DNA from: Paenibacillus mucilaginosus 3016
Lineage (GTDB): Bacteria > Bacillota > Bacilli > Paenibacillales > NBRC-103111
DNA length: 64,000 nt
Assembly: GCF_000250655.1 (NCBI RefSeq)
Contig: NC_016935.1
Span: forward strand, 5,164,001-5,228,000
Reading direction: 5' to 3'
The translations under genes and the position numbers were made by a program. Shown here piece after piece: positions 46,457 through 55,553 of the stretch. Under the pieces are notes generated by a model, which was given only the letters and a program-made list of their open reading frames with translations, made no database searches and was not told the DNA's origin. Positions within the stretch are counted from its first letter, which is position 1; each line of letters begins with the position of its first letter.

Positions 46457-47163
46457 GCGATCCCTCCCCGGTTGTACAGATTGAGGCGTCTCTCGAGCAG
46501 TGCCGTCAGGCCTTCCGCCAGCAGCGTCAGCCCCCAATAGATGAAGGCGGCCGCGATGAACGCTTCAAGAAACTTCAGATTGCTCGTGGCCACGATGTTC
46601 GCCCTGCCGTTCAGCTCCTCCAGCGAGATGGTAAAAGCAAGCGAAGAGCCGTGCAGCAGACCGACGAACTTGTGCAGCAGATTGGGCAGGCTCGCCATCA
46701 GCGCCTGGGGAAGCACGATGCGCCGCATCCCCTGCCAGCGCGTCATGCCGACTGAGTATGCCGCCTCCAGCTGGCCGCGGTCGACCGACAGAATGCCCGA
46801 GCGGATCGCCTCCGACATGTAAGCGCCCGAATTCACCGAGAAGGCGACCAGGACGAAGGTAATGAGCGGAATGGAGCTCGAACGGGCGCTCCATCCGTAG
46901 GAGGCGGCCAGCGTATCGAACAGCAGCGGCAGGCCGAAGTAGATGATCATGATATGCAGGAGCAGCGGGGTGCCCCGGATGAACGACACATAGAAAGAGG
47001 CCAGGTGATGCAGGCCGCGCACCTTGTAGATGCGGATCAGCGCGATGCCCGTGCCGATTACGAATCCGAACAGCAGCGGGACGATGGAGATCACCAGCGT
47101 AAGCGGCAGGGCCTTCAGGATGTCGAAGAAGGCTTCTGCGATGAAGAGCGGGTCAAGCTGAAT
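46453..47163 (-). CDS. tcyM: Cystine-type ABC importer permease (ATT start)
   Basis: 236-residue HisM/GlnP-type permease. The conserved N-terminal stretch QLDPLFIAEAFFDILKALPL lies upstream of the first GTG (47094), so translation must start earlier. The codon at 47163 is ATT, 8 bases after AAGGAGG, and no ATG, GTG or TTG is available in frame before it. The gene overlaps the preceding permease by 49 bases. EAA-type loop EAAYSVGMTRWQGMRRIVLPQ. Second ABC permease in this window with an apparent ATT start. Confidence 0.85.
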   Translation of the reverse strand: MQLDPLFIAEAFFDILKALPLTLVISIVPLLFGFVIGTGIALIRIYKVRGLHHLASFYVSFIRGTPLLLHIMIIYFGLPLLFDTLAASYGWSARSSSIPLITFVLVAFSVNSGAYMSEAIRSGILSVDRGQLEAAYSVGMTRWQGMRRIVLPQALMASLPNLLHKFVGLLHGSSLAFTISLEELNGRANIVATSNLKFLEAFIAAAFIYWGLTLLAEGLTALLERRLNLYNRGGIA

Positions 47164-47909
47164 CGGAATCCCCTCCTTCCGTTGACGGTCTGTCCGGTGC
47201 CCGAATTCCCGGGCTCGGAGCCCTCCCGGATTTCATGACGCTGCAGCCTGCGCTCCGCCAGAGCGAAGAGCTTCTCCAGCGAGAGACTGACCGCATAGTA
47301 GATAACCGCGAGCGCCATATAGATCTCCAGGTAATGGTTGGTCGTGCCGAGCGTCTCCGCGCGTCCGGACATATCCATCACACCCAGGGAAAAAGCGAGC
47401 GACGTATCCTTCAGCGAAGAGATGACGAGATTGCCGAAGTTCGGCATCGCGATCGTCAGCGCCTGGGGAAGAACGATGCGGAGAAACGCGTCCTTCGGCG
47501 TCATGCCGATGGAGTAGGCCGCTTCGACCTGTCCGCGGTCCACGCTGACGACCGCCGAGCGGACGATCTCCGAGAAGAAAGCCCCGATATGCAGGCCGTA
47601 GGTCAGGATCACGAAGACCAGGGCATGCACGCTGGACAGGTCGATCCCAACTCCGCGCAGCAGCTCCGGCAGTCCGTAATACACGAGGAAGAGCTGGATG
47701 ATGATCGGCGTCCCCCGCATGAACGAAACGTAGACGACCGCGGCCCGGCTCAGCACGGGTACCCTGTAGAGCCGGACCAGGGCCAGAAGGGAGCCGAACA
47801 CGACCCCCGCGATCAGGGAGAGGAGCAGAATGAACAGCGTCACATGCAGATAAGCCAGCAGCTTGGGCAGGAAGGTTCCCACCAGCGTGATATCAAAAGC
47901 TTTTCCCAT
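47115..47909 (-). CDS. tcyL: Cystine-type ABC importer permease
   Basis: 264-residue HisM/GlnP-type permease with FMRGTPIIIQLFLVYYGLP and EAAYSIGMTPKDAFLRIVLPQ. The last 30 or so residues (after RRLQRHE) are low-complexity and overlap the start of the next permease, so the C-terminal tail is probably not functional sequence. Confidence 0.9.
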   Translation of the reverse strand: MGKAFDITLVGTFLPKLLAYLHVTLFILLLSLIAGVVFGSLLALVRLYRVPVLSRAAVVYVSFMRGTPIIIQLFLVYYGLPELLRGVGIDLSSVHALVFVILTYGLHIGAFFSEIVRSAVVSVDRGQVEAAYSIGMTPKDAFLRIVLPQALTIAMPNFGNLVISSLKDTSLAFSLGVMDMSGRAETLGTTNHYLEIYMALAVIYYAVSLSLEKLFALAERRLQRHEIREGSEPGNSGTGQTVNGRRGFRFSLTRSSSQKPSSTS

Positions 47910-47924
47910 AGCCCTGCCCGCTTT

Positions 47925-48785
47925 CTATTCGGATACGGTATAGTCTGCTCCGAGCCACTGGGTGCTCAGCTTGCCGAGGGTACCGTCCTTCTTGATCTCC
48001 TTCAGCGCCTCATCGATCTTGGTTTTGAGCTCGGTGCCATCCTTCTGGAGGATAAAGAATACCTTGGAATTCGAGATCGCCGGTCCCACCGTCTTCTGCT
48101 GGGCATCCGCCGTCTTGTTGCGCTGGTCGATGGCGAACTGGGTGGAGATCGTCGCGTCCACGCGGCCGGCCTTCAGCTGCGCGATCACATCGTTCGTGCC
48201 GCCGCTGCCCGAGTAGACGATCTGGATGGCGTTGTTGTTCTTCTTGTTGTATTCCTGCAGCAGTACCGCCGCATTGCTTGTCGCGCCGACGATGACTTTT
48301 TTGCCCTTGAGATCGTCGATTGATTGGATGTCATTACGGTCCTTATGAACGACCACCTTGTTCGGAAAAATGTTATACGCCTCGTCGTTGAACAGGAACT
48401 TGGCCTTCCGCTCCTCGTTGACCTCCATCTGGTGGGCGATGACGTCGATTTTCTTGGTCTCGAGACTCAGAAGCAGGTTGGAGAAATCCATCGTCTTGAA
48501 TTCGAACTCGTAATCCGCCAGACGCTTGTCGATCTCCCTTACGAGCTCCACATCGTAGCCGGTCAGGTTGCCCTTGTCATCCAGGAAGCAGATATTCGGG
48601 AACTGGGTGCCGGTCCCGATGATGACCTTCTTGGGAGCCGCGGCGGCCGGCTTCTCCAGCTTCGTGCCGCCATCGGTATCCTTCGCTGCGGTCTCCTTGG
48701 CCGCCGGCGCCGTGCCGCAGCCGGCGAGGAGCAGCAGGGCCGTGAGCACTGCGGGGACAAGCTTGGTTGTTTTGTTGTTGATCAT
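47925..48785 (-). CDS. tcyK: Cystine/S-alkylcysteine-binding lipoprotein
   Basis: 286-residue family-3 binding protein: lipobox LLLLAGC, linker, then IGTGTQFPNICFLDDKGNLTGYDVELV (quoted in part), DVIAHQMEVNEERKAKF and a VGATSNAAVL phosphate-type loop. GGAGGGG 8 bases before ATG 48785. First gene of a ten-gene operon ending with the monooxygenases. TcyJ or TcyK assignment is by family and context. Confidence 0.88.
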   Translation of the reverse strand: MINNKTTKLVPAVLTALLLLAGCGTAPAAKETAAKDTDGGTKLEKPAAAAPKKVIIGTGTQFPNICFLDDKGNLTGYDVELVREIDKRLADYEFEFKTMDFSNLLLSLETKKIDVIAHQMEVNEERKAKFLFNDEAYNIFPNKVVVHKDRNDIQSIDDLKGKKVIVGATSNAAVLLQEYNKKNNNAIQIVYSGSGGTNDVIAQLKAGRVDATISTQFAIDQRNKTADAQQKTVGPAISNSKVFFILQKDGTELKTKIDEALKEIKKDGTLGKLSTQWLGADYTVSE

Positions 48786-48835
48786 GACAGGAACCCCTCC
48801 ATCTGTGTGTGTAATTCTCGAGGCTGTGAACGGCA

Positions 48836-48867
48836 AAAAGCCGCTGCCTGTTCGAACAGCGGCTTTT
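48836..48867 (-). terminator. Leader terminator (attenuator) of the tcy-type operon
   Basis: Perfect 11-base stem AAAAGCCGCTG / CAGCGGCTTTT with a 10-base loop and a TTTTTG tract on the minus strand. It lies between the promoter at 48931-48959 and the first gene, so it can act as an attenuator. I see no T-box or S-box motif; its control is unknown. Confidence 0.7.
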
Positions 48868-48893
48868 GGTTGGTCCAATCAGCCTTTAACTCA

Positions 48894-48920
48894 TAAATCC
48901 TATATGTATGGTTGGATTTA
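48894..48920 (-). promoter_or_regulatory. Dyad operator of the tcy-type operon
   Basis: TAAATCC (48894-48900), 13 bases, GGATTTA (48914-48920). It lies directly after the -10 element, across the predicted transcription start, so a bound repressor would block initiation. It could also fold as an RNA stem at the 5' end. Confidence 0.6.
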
Positions 48921-48930
48921 AGATATACAG

Positions 48931-48959
48931 AGTGTAGCACCGCATTTCTTTCGCGTCAA
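48931..48959 (-). promoter_or_regulatory. Sigma-A promoter of the tcy-type operon
   Basis: Minus strand TTGACG (48959-48954), 17-base spacer, TACACT (48936-48931). Predicted start near 48924, giving a 140-base leader. The stretch 48960-49132 upstream, up to the DinB stop, holds nothing else I can support. Confidence 0.7.
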
Positions 48960-49132
48960 CCGTAGATTAACCTTTTCTATCCCTGCATTACGTTTTTCTA
49001 TATAAGGATCTCTCTCTTTATAAAAGGGGCCATTCTATAAAAGGACCATGGTATCCGAGGGGCCGGGAGGGTCATGCCGCTGCAGCCCAGTTCCCGCTGC
49101 CTGCCGCATCATGCCGGCCCCTTCACCGTTCG

Positions 49133-49621
49133 TCAGCTCGAAGCGGCCGCCGTCTGTCCGAACGCCAGCCTGTTGCGCTCGATCTGGCCCAGATGCGTTC
49201 CGACATGCTTGGAGAAGCCCTCCAGCAGCTCCGCCAGCGTGACGGTCTTCCCCCTTGGATTGACGGCGGTCCGTGCCCACTCCTCCGGAGTGAGACGCTT
49301 CAGGAGGGGCAGATTCACCTCCAGCAGGGCCCTGTAGGTGTCCAGGAGCTCTTTGATCGGCACCTCGTTCGCCCGAATCCCGGCCACCCAGGCATCCTGA
49401 TCGAAGGCAGGCACCTGCGGCACCTCTTCCGATACGATCTGACGGATGCGGAAGGCCGTGACGACCAGGTGGTCCGCCAGATGGGCCACCACTTCCTTAA
49501 TGCTCCATTTGTCCGGCGCGGGCTTCCAGGTCAGCTGCTCTTCCGTCAATCCCTTCAGGCTTTCCTCGATCCGGGACAGATTGCCCGCGAATACGTTCAG
49601 ATCAATGGCCGTTTGGCTCAT
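49133..49621 (-). CDS. DinB-family protein
   Basis: 162-residue four-helix DinB/YfiT-fold protein. It shows the spaced metal-binding histidines typical of the fold (KEVVAHLADHL near residue 45 and a late KHVGTHLGQIERN). Many such proteins are thiol-dependent (bacillithiol or mycothiol) transferases; that would suit sulfur metabolism, but substrate is unknown. GGAGGAG 8 bases before ATG. It follows the peptide importer genes by 70 bases and may be their last cistron. Confidence 0.85.
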   Translation of the reverse strand: MSQTAIDLNVFAGNLSRIEESLKGLTEEQLTWKPAPDKWSIKEVVAHLADHLVVTAFRIRQIVSEEVPQVPAFDQDAWVAGIRANEVPIKELLDTYRALLEVNLPLLKRLTPEEWARTAVNPRGKTVTLAELLEGFSKHVGTHLGQIERNRLAFGQTAAASS

Positions 49622-49691
49622 GATATCAGCTCCTCCATATCGTATAAGTCTGGCTCCCCGCCCTTAGCGGGCGAAGGCCGCCAAGTCCGGT

Positions 49692-50654
49692 TTACAGTGG
49701 AAAATGGCATGCTGCCGCATGATCCGGTCCGATCTCGTGCCAAGGCGGCTCGGCTTCCCGGCAGAGCGGCTTCGCCGCCGGGCAGCGGGGATGGAAGCGG
49801 CAGCCGGAAGGCGGATTGGCCGGCGAGGGAATCTCCCCGGTCAAGGGGACGAGCCCGCCTCTGCGCCGGGGATCCCCCTGCGGAATGGAGGCCAGCAGCG
49901 CTGCCGTATATGGATGCGCCGGGCGGCGGAACAGCTCACCGCTTGGGGCTACCTCGACCAGACGGCCAAGGTACATGACGCCGATCCGGTCCGACATGTG
50001 GCGGACCACGCTGCAGGCCGTGGCCGATGAACAGGTAGGTCAGCCCCTCCTTCTGCTGCAGCTCCTGCAGCAGGTTCAGAATTTGGGCCTGCACGGACAC
50101 ATCGAGCGCCGACACCGCCTCATCGGCGAGGATGAATTTCGGCCGGAGGGCCATCGCCCGGGCGATGCCGATCCGCTGGCGCTGCCCGCCCGAGAACTCG
50201 TGGGGATAGCGGCCGCTCCACTCGGGACGCAGGCCCACCGCCGCCAGCAGCTCCGCGACGCGTTCGCTGCGCTCCGTACCGGATGCCAGCCCGTGAACGG
50301 CCAGCCCCTCCCCGACCAGCTCGCCAACCGTCCACCGGGGATTCAGCGACCCGTAAGGGTCCTGGAAGATCACCTGCATCGAGCGCCGGGCCTCCCGCAG
50401 GTCGGCGGGAGACAGCTTCGCCAGGTCCCTTCCCTCGAAGAGCACCTGCCCTTCCGTCGGCTTCTCGAGCCGCAGCAGCGTCCGGCCGAGCGTCGACTTG
50501 CCGCTGCCGGATTCGCCGACGAGCCCGAAGGTCTCGCCGGCCCGGACCGTCAGCGAGACGCCGTCGACGGCAAGAATCCGGCCCTTCGGCCGCCGCAGCA
50601 GGCCGCGCCGAAAGGATACGCTTTGCACAGGCCGCGGACCTCGAAGAGCAGCGG
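49692..50654 (-). pseudogene. Peptide ABC importer ATPase OppF type, two lesions
   Basis: An OppF-type ATPase, spread over three frames. The first strand [16 protein letters not shown] is read in the frame of the upstream OppD-type gene; near 50608-50613 one C seems missing (TTTCGG for TTTCCGG) and the protein continues [20 protein letters not shown] with Walker [10 protein letters not shown], signature [14 protein letters not shown] and Walker [12 protein letters not shown]. Near 50008-50016 one extra base breaks it again ([22 protein letters not shown] is expected), and the C-terminal Cys-rich tail follows in another frame. Two errors in one gene make sequence quality suspect; otherwise the gene is dead. 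Confidence 0.75.
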
Positions 50655-51920
50655 AGACCCGCCCGGCTCACCGGCTGCAGGCGCAGCGGCGCTCAAGGAG
50701 CGGATGGCCGCCTCCTTGGCGAAAACGCGGGTGCCGTGTCCGGCGTCCGGCAGTCCGGCCGCAGGCTGCGGGACACGTGCGGTGCCCGGCTCGCCGGCGG
50801 TCCCAGCGTCGTGGTGCCGGACCCCAGCGAACGCTGCTGCGGGCTCCAGTCGGCGGGAGCCCCGCCGGTCTGCGTCATCACCGCTGCGTTGGGCTGGGCT
50901 CTCCGCCTCCGCCTGCCATCCTCCTCCCGGGCTCTCCGGGTTCCCCGGCTCCTCCGCCAGCCAGCAGGCGGCCCGGCGCCCCCCTTCGTACCCAGCCAGC
51001 GGCGGCTCGCTCTGCGTGCACTGCGGCACGGCCTGCGGGCAGCGTGGATGGAACCGGCAGCCGGCCGGGGGAGCCGTCAGCGAAGGGATGCTTCCCTCGA
51101 TGGACGGCAGCCGGGTTCCCCGGGGCAGGCCGGCCCGGGCCACGGAAGCGAGCAGCCCCCGGGTATACGGGTGCAGCGGCCGCTCGAACAGCTCCGCCGC
51201 CGGCGCTTCCTCGACGATCCGGCCGGCGTACATGACCGCCACCCGGTCCGCCATCTCGGCGGCAACGCCCAGGTCGTGGGTCACCAGCAGGATGGCCATC
51301 CCGTACTCTTCCTTAAGCTCCTGCAGCAGGTGCAGGATCTGGGCCTGTACGGTCACGTCCAGCGCAGTCGTCGGCTCGTCGGCGATGAGCAGTTCGGGGC
51401 TGCAGGAGAGCGCCATGGCGATCATCGCCCGCTGGAGCATGCCGCCGGACAGCTCGCCGGGGTACATCTTCATCCGCAGCTCCGGCTCCGGGATGCCGAC
51501 CCGGCCGAGCAGATGAACGGCGTGCCGCCAGGCCTCCTTCGCGGTCTTCTCCCCATGCTGCAGGATCGCCTCGACGAGCTGCTGTCCTACCGTGAAGACC
51601 GGGTCGAAGGCCGACATCGGCTCCTGGAAGATCATCGCGGCCCGCCTGCCCCGGACCGTGCGCATCCGCTCCTGGCTCCAGGTCGAAATATCCTGCTCGC
51701 CAAGCCAGATGTTGCCTCTCGAGATCCGGCCGTTCTCGTACTCGACCAGCCTCATGGCCGTCTTGGAGGCCAGGGTCTTCCCGCTTCCCGACTCTCCGAC
51801 CAGGCACAGGGTCTCGCCGGGAAACACCTGCAGCGACAGCTCGCTCAGTGCGGTGACCGGCCCCTCTTCCTTCAGGAAGTCTACAGTGATTCGTTCGAGT
51901 TCCAGCAGCGGTTTGGCCAT
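50550..51920 (-). CDS. Peptide ABC importer ATPase OppD type, fused linker
   Basis: Residues 1-340 are a normal OppD/DppD ATPase: Walker [10 protein letters not shown]-loop [10 protein letters not shown], signature [16 protein letters not shown], Walker [13 protein letters not shown] and the [14 protein letters not shown] tail. There is no stop after this. The frame runs on through about 100 low-complexity Pro/Ala/Gly-rich residues and then enters the OppF N-terminus. This suggests either a natural D-F fusion with a frameshift or a lost stop codon. AAAGGAGG 10 bases before ATG 51920. Confidence 0.8.
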   Translation of the reverse strand: MAKPLLELERITVDFLKEEGPVTALSELSLQVFPGETLCLVGESGSGKTLASKTAMRLVEYENGRISRGNIWLGEQDISTWSQERMRTVRGRRAAMIFQEPMSAFDPVFTVGQQLVEAILQHGEKTAKEAWRHAVHLLGRVGIPEPELRMKMYPGELSGGMLQRAMIAMALSCSPELLIADEPTTALDVTVQAQILHLLQELKEEYGMAILLVTHDLGVAAEMADRVAVMYAGRIVEEAPAAELFERPLHPYTRGLLASVARAGLPRGTRLPSIEGSIPSLTAPPAGCRFHPRCPQAVPQCTQSEPPLAGYEGGRRAACWLAEEPGNPESPGGGWQAEAESPAQRSGDDADRRGSRRLEPAAAFAGVRHHDAGTAGEPGTARVPQPAAGLPDAGHGTRVFAKEAAIRSLSAAAPAAGEPGGSPLLFEVRGLCKAYPFGAACCGGRRAGFLPSTASR

Positions 51921-51977
51921 GGGCTGGTCTCCTCCTTTTCACATCACAAGCTGGTGCGTTGGCTTCTCCTCTTCACG

Positions 51978-52895
51978 TCAGCCGCCCTTGGCCCCCGTCC
52001 CCCCGCTCAGCTTCGGATCCAGAATATCCCGCAGCCGGTCGCCGGCCAGGTTCACGGCCAGCACGAGTCCGGTGATCGCAAGGCCCGGGAACGTTGTTAT
52101 CCACCAAGCTACGGTGAGATAACCCCTGCCCTGCGACAGCAGCGTGCCCCAGTCGGGCACCTCCTTCAGGACGCCGAGCCCAAGGAAGCTAAGCGCCGCG
52201 CCGGAGAGGATCGACGAGCCGACGCCGATGGTCGCCATGACGAGCAGCGGCGTCCAGGTATGCGGCAGGACGTGCCGCACGAAGATATGCCAGCCGCCCG
52301 CCCCGATCGACCGGGACGCGGCGATGAACGGCCTGCTCTTGATGCTGAGCACCTGGCTGCGAACCACCCTTGCATACCTCGGCACGGCGGCGATGCTCAC
52401 CGCCAGCACGATATTGAACAGGCTCGGGCCGAGGGCCGCCGCCACCGCAAGGGAGAGCAGCAGGCCCGGCACGGTCATCAGCACGTCGATGAGCCGCATG
52501 AGCAGCGCGTCCACCGCCCCTCCGATATAACCCGACAGGCTGCCGATCAGCCCGCCGACCAGCCCTCCCAGCAGAACGGAGCCGATCCCGATCAGAAGGG
52601 AATCCCGGCTGCCGTGCACGACGAGACTGAAGACGTCCCGGCCGAAATAGTCGGTGCCGAACAGGTGTGCCGCCCCCGGCGGCTGCAGCAGCGAATCCGG
52701 GTTCATCTCCGTCGGGGAGTACGGGGCAATCCACTGCGGCACCACGGCGGAGACCGCAATCAGCAGGATAAGGAGCAGAGCCCCCTTGTACAGGAGATCG
52801 GACATCGTCACGCCGCTCTTCCTCCCCGGTGCCGGCTTCCCGGTTTCCTTGCGCTGCTCGGCAGCAGTGCCGGGGGCGGCGGCCGCACTTTTCAT
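51978..52895 (-). CDS. Peptide ABC importer permease, DppC type
   Basis: 305 residues: an Ala-rich charged N-terminus, a first helix near 35-55, APYSPTEMNPDSLL, FGTDYFGRDVFSLVVHGSR and EAA-type loop IAASRSIGAGGWHIFVRHVLP, ending LRDILDPKLSG. GGAGGAAGAGG precedes the ATG. Confidence 0.92.
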   Translation of the reverse strand: MKSAAAAPGTAAEQRKETGKPAPGRKSGVTMSDLLYKGALLLILLIAVSAVVPQWIAPYSPTEMNPDSLLQPPGAAHLFGTDYFGRDVFSLVVHGSRDSLLIGIGSVLLGGLVGGLIGSLSGYIGGAVDALLMRLIDVLMTVPGLLLSLAVAAALGPSLFNIVLAVSIAAVPRYARVVRSQVLSIKSRPFIAASRSIGAGGWHIFVRHVLPHTWTPLLVMATIGVGSSILSGAALSFLGLGVLKEVPDWGTLLSQGRGYLTVAWWITTFPGLAITGLVLAVNLAGDRLRDILDPKLSGGTGAKGG

Positions 52896-52926
52896 ATCCT
52901 CTTCCTCCCTTCTTCACGGAACCTGG

Positions 52927-53853
52927 TTATTGTGTTCTTCTGACCCGGGGATCGATCAGCGTGTAAGACAGATCCACCAGCAGATTGACCGCGACATACA
53001 CCATCGCCGTAAAAAAAATCACGCCCTGCACGACCGGCAGGTCCTTCGCCGTAATCGCCCCGGCAAGCAGGCGGCCGATCCCCTGACGGGAGAAGACCGT
53101 CTCGATCACGACGGCGCCCGCCAGCAGCTCCCCGATCTGGATGCCGATGATCGTCAGCGCGGGGATGAGCGCGCTGCGCAGGGCGTGCCGGTACATGACG
53201 AGCCGCTCAGGCAGCCCCTTGGCCCGGAGGGTCGTGATGAACGGCTCGTTCATCACCTCAAGCATCGAGTTTCGGACCATGCGCACGATGAAGCCCGAGC
53301 CGACCAGTCCCAGCGCCGCCGCCGGCAGCACCAGGGTCCGCCAGCCGTCCGATCCGAGCGCCGGGAACCAGTTCAGCTGCACGGAGAAGATCAGGATGAG
53401 CAGAATGCCCGACCAGAAGGTCGGCATGGAGATGCCGAGCAGCGATACCAGACGGGCCGCCAGATCGATGATGCCTCCCCGGTGCACGGCTGACAGGACG
53501 CCGAGCCAGATGCCGAAGACGACGGCGATCAGTGTCCCCGCGAGGGTCAGCGCCGCGGTGGCCGGGAACTGGGACAGGATCTTCGGCAGGACGGGGTCGT
53601 CGCTGACCAGCGACTTGCCGAAATCTCCCTGCAGCAGTCCGCCCGCGAACCGCAGGAACTGCTGCAGGGCGCTCTGGTCCAGTCCGAGCTGGTGCCGCAG
53701 GTTCGCCGCCGCCTCCGGCGTGAACGTCGTTCCGGCCAGCATCATCAGCACGGGGTCGCCCGGCAGCAGGTACAGGATGAAGAAGACCAGGAACGACGCC
53801 CCCGCAATCACGAGCAGGGACGACAGAAGTCGTTGAATGACAGCTCCGGCCAC
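52927..53853 (-). CDS. Peptide ABC importer permease, DppB type
   Basis: 308 residues beginning VIQRLLSSLLVIAGASFLVF, with LPGDPVLMML and loop FITTLRAKGLPERLVMYRHAL; ends YTLIDPRVRRTQ. GTG start with GGAGGAG 5 bases upstream, unlike the ATT-start DppB paralogue at 10.7 kb. Confidence 0.93.
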   Translation of the reverse strand: MAGAVIQRLLSSLLVIAGASFLVFFILYLLPGDPVLMMLAGTTFTPEAAANLRHQLGLDQSALQQFLRFAGGLLQGDFGKSLVSDDPVLPKILSQFPATAALTLAGTLIAVVFGIWLGVLSAVHRGGIIDLAARLVSLLGISMPTFWSGILLILIFSVQLNWFPALGSDGWRTLVLPAAALGLVGSGFIVRMVRNSMLEVMNEPFITTLRAKGLPERLVMYRHALRSALIPALTIIGIQIGELLAGAVVIETVFSRQGIGRLLAGAITAKDLPVVQGVIFFTAMVYVAVNLLVDLSYTLIDPRVRRTQ

Positions 53854-53870
53854 CGGCGCTCCTCCTTTCG

Positions 53871-55523
53871 TCAGGACCCTTTCAGCGATACGTCATAGAA
53901 CAGCGGGTAGCCGAGCGAATCGAACTTGAACCCGCTGACGTTCTTCCCGGCCGCCACCGTGTAAGGGAACACATAGACCGGGAAGCCGTACGCATGATCG
54001 ATCACGTATTTCTGTACCTTTTTGTATACCTCTTCCCGCTTGGCAGGGTCCTGCTCCTTCAGTCCTTCTTCGAGCCAGGCGTCGAGCTGCGGATCGGATT
54101 TGTGGGTATGGTTGTGCCCCCACTTGTTCGCGTTCGGGATGGCATTCGTATGGAAAAAGCTCCGCAGAATATCCGGGTCGCCGGACACGTTGCTGACGCC
54201 GGCCAGGTCATTCGTGCCTTTGACCATGAGCGCCGTGGAGGTATCCGAGGTGATCTCCACTTCAACGGCAATGCCTGCTTTCTTGAGCTGCTGCTGAATC
54301 ATGGCTGCAATGTCGTTGCGCTTCTCCCGGTTCGGCGAGCCGTCCACGTAATGAATCGTCAGCTTCTTCCCGTTCTTCTCGCGGATGCCGTCCGCCCCGC
54401 GCACCCAGCCAAGCCCGTCGAGCAGGGCATTCGCCTTGTCGAGGTCGGGCTTCACCGCCCCTTCGAGCTCCTTGTTGTAGCCGGCGACGGACGGGGTAAG
54501 CGGCGACCAGGCTCTCGGATAGGTGCCCAGATACAGCGTCTTGACGATGGCATCGAAGTCGATCGCCAGCTGTACGGCCTTCCTCGCGTCCAGTTCATTC
54601 CACGGTGCATGATCCTGGTTCAGCATCAGCGTGTAGGGAATGCCGGTCGCTTCCGCCTGAAGAAGCTGGACGTTCGGGTCGCTCTTCAGCGAGATCAAAT
54701 TTTGCGGCGGCACCGTCTCGGCCGCTGACACCTGGGCGCTCTGCACGCTGCCGATCCGCGTGGCCTCCTCCGGAATGATTTTGAAGACAAGCTTCTCCAG
54801 ATAAGGCGCGCCTTTGTTCTCCGCCAAGGCCGGAGCCCATTGGTAGGCCGGATTGCGCTCGAGAGTAATCGCCGCATTCTCCGTCCAGCTCACGAACTTG
54901 AAGGGACCCGTGCCGACCGGATTCTTGACGAGCTGGTCCTTGTACTTCTCGGCAGCCGCCGGCGAGACGATGCCGAGGAACGCCTGGCCGAGGGAGCTCA
55001 GGAAGGCGCTGTACGGCGACTTCAGGTTCACCTTCACCGTGTAATCGTCGATCACCTCCGAGGATTCGTAAGGACCGATCAGCGTAATGGCAAAACGGGA
55101 CTTCGTCGCCGGGTTCACGATGCGGTCAAAGTTGTACTTGACCGCCGCCGCATTGAACGGCGTCCCGTCATGGAACGTGACGTCCTTGCGCAGCTTGAAC
55201 GTATACGTTCTGCCGTCGGGGGATACGGTCCACTCCTCGGCCAGCCAGGGCTTGATGGACTTGTCGGGCAGCTGCACGACGAGGCTGTCATACAGCGACC
55301 GCATGACCCGGTAATCCGCAGCGCCGGGGACGACGTTCGGATCGAGTCCGCTCGGGGAGCCCGCGAGGGCATAGGTGAAGGTTCCGCCTTGAACAGGGGC
55401 GGATGCTGCAGGTGCGGCACCCTGTGCGGGCTTCGGCTCGGTCGCAGGCGGTGCTCCGCAGCCGGCCAGCAGGACGAAGAGAGACAGGGCTGCAGCAGGG
55501 AATGCGCGGAAGGATCTGATCAT
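53871..55523 (-). CDS. Peptide-binding lipoprotein (SBP family 5)
   Basis: 550 residues with lipobox LLAGC (about residue 18-22), a long Ala/Pro linker, then SPSGLDPNVVPGAADYRVMR, EWTVSPDGRTYTFKLRKDVTFHDG (in part) and GTGPFKFVSWTENAAITLERN (in part). It follows two flavin monooxygenase genes, so its ligand is probably an organosulfur peptide or thioether compound that they oxidise. Confidence 0.92.
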   Translation of the reverse strand: MIRSFRAFPAAALSLFVLLAGCGAPPATEPKPAQGAAPAASAPVQGGTFTYALAGSPSGLDPNVVPGAADYRVMRSLYDSLVVQLPDKSIKPWLAEEWTVSPDGRTYTFKLRKDVTFHDGTPFNAAAVKYNFDRIVNPATKSRFAITLIGPYESSEVIDDYTVKVNLKSPYSAFLSSLGQAFLGIVSPAAAEKYKDQLVKNPVGTGPFKFVSWTENAAITLERNPAYQWAPALAENKGAPYLEKLVFKIIPEEATRIGSVQSAQVSAAETVPPQNLISLKSDPNVQLLQAEATGIPYTLMLNQDHAPWNELDARKAVQLAIDFDAIVKTLYLGTYPRAWSPLTPSVAGYNKELEGAVKPDLDKANALLDGLGWVRGADGIREKNGKKLTIHYVDGSPNREKRNDIAAMIQQQLKKAGIAVEVEITSDTSTALMVKGTNDLAGVSNVSGDPDILRSFFHTNAIPNANKWGHNHTHKSDPQLDAWLEEGLKEQDPAKREEVYKKVQKYVIDHAYGFPVYVFPYTVAAGKNVSGFKFDSLGYPLFYDVSLKGS

Positions 55524-55553
55524 GAGGTTTTTCTCTCCTATCGGTTGTGGATC

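Noticed and set aside
48785..48930. S-box (SAM) riboswitch or T-box in the cystine operon leader
   Set aside because: No recognisable S-box core or T-box sequence; the leader is too short for either, so only an unclassified terminator is claimed.
50283..52943. Very long plus-strand open frame (over 880 codons) and many similar ones opposite real genes
   Set aside because: They mirror well-conserved minus-strand transporter genes in GC-rich DNA, have Arg/Gly/Pro-rich composition, no family resemblance and no ribosome binding sites.
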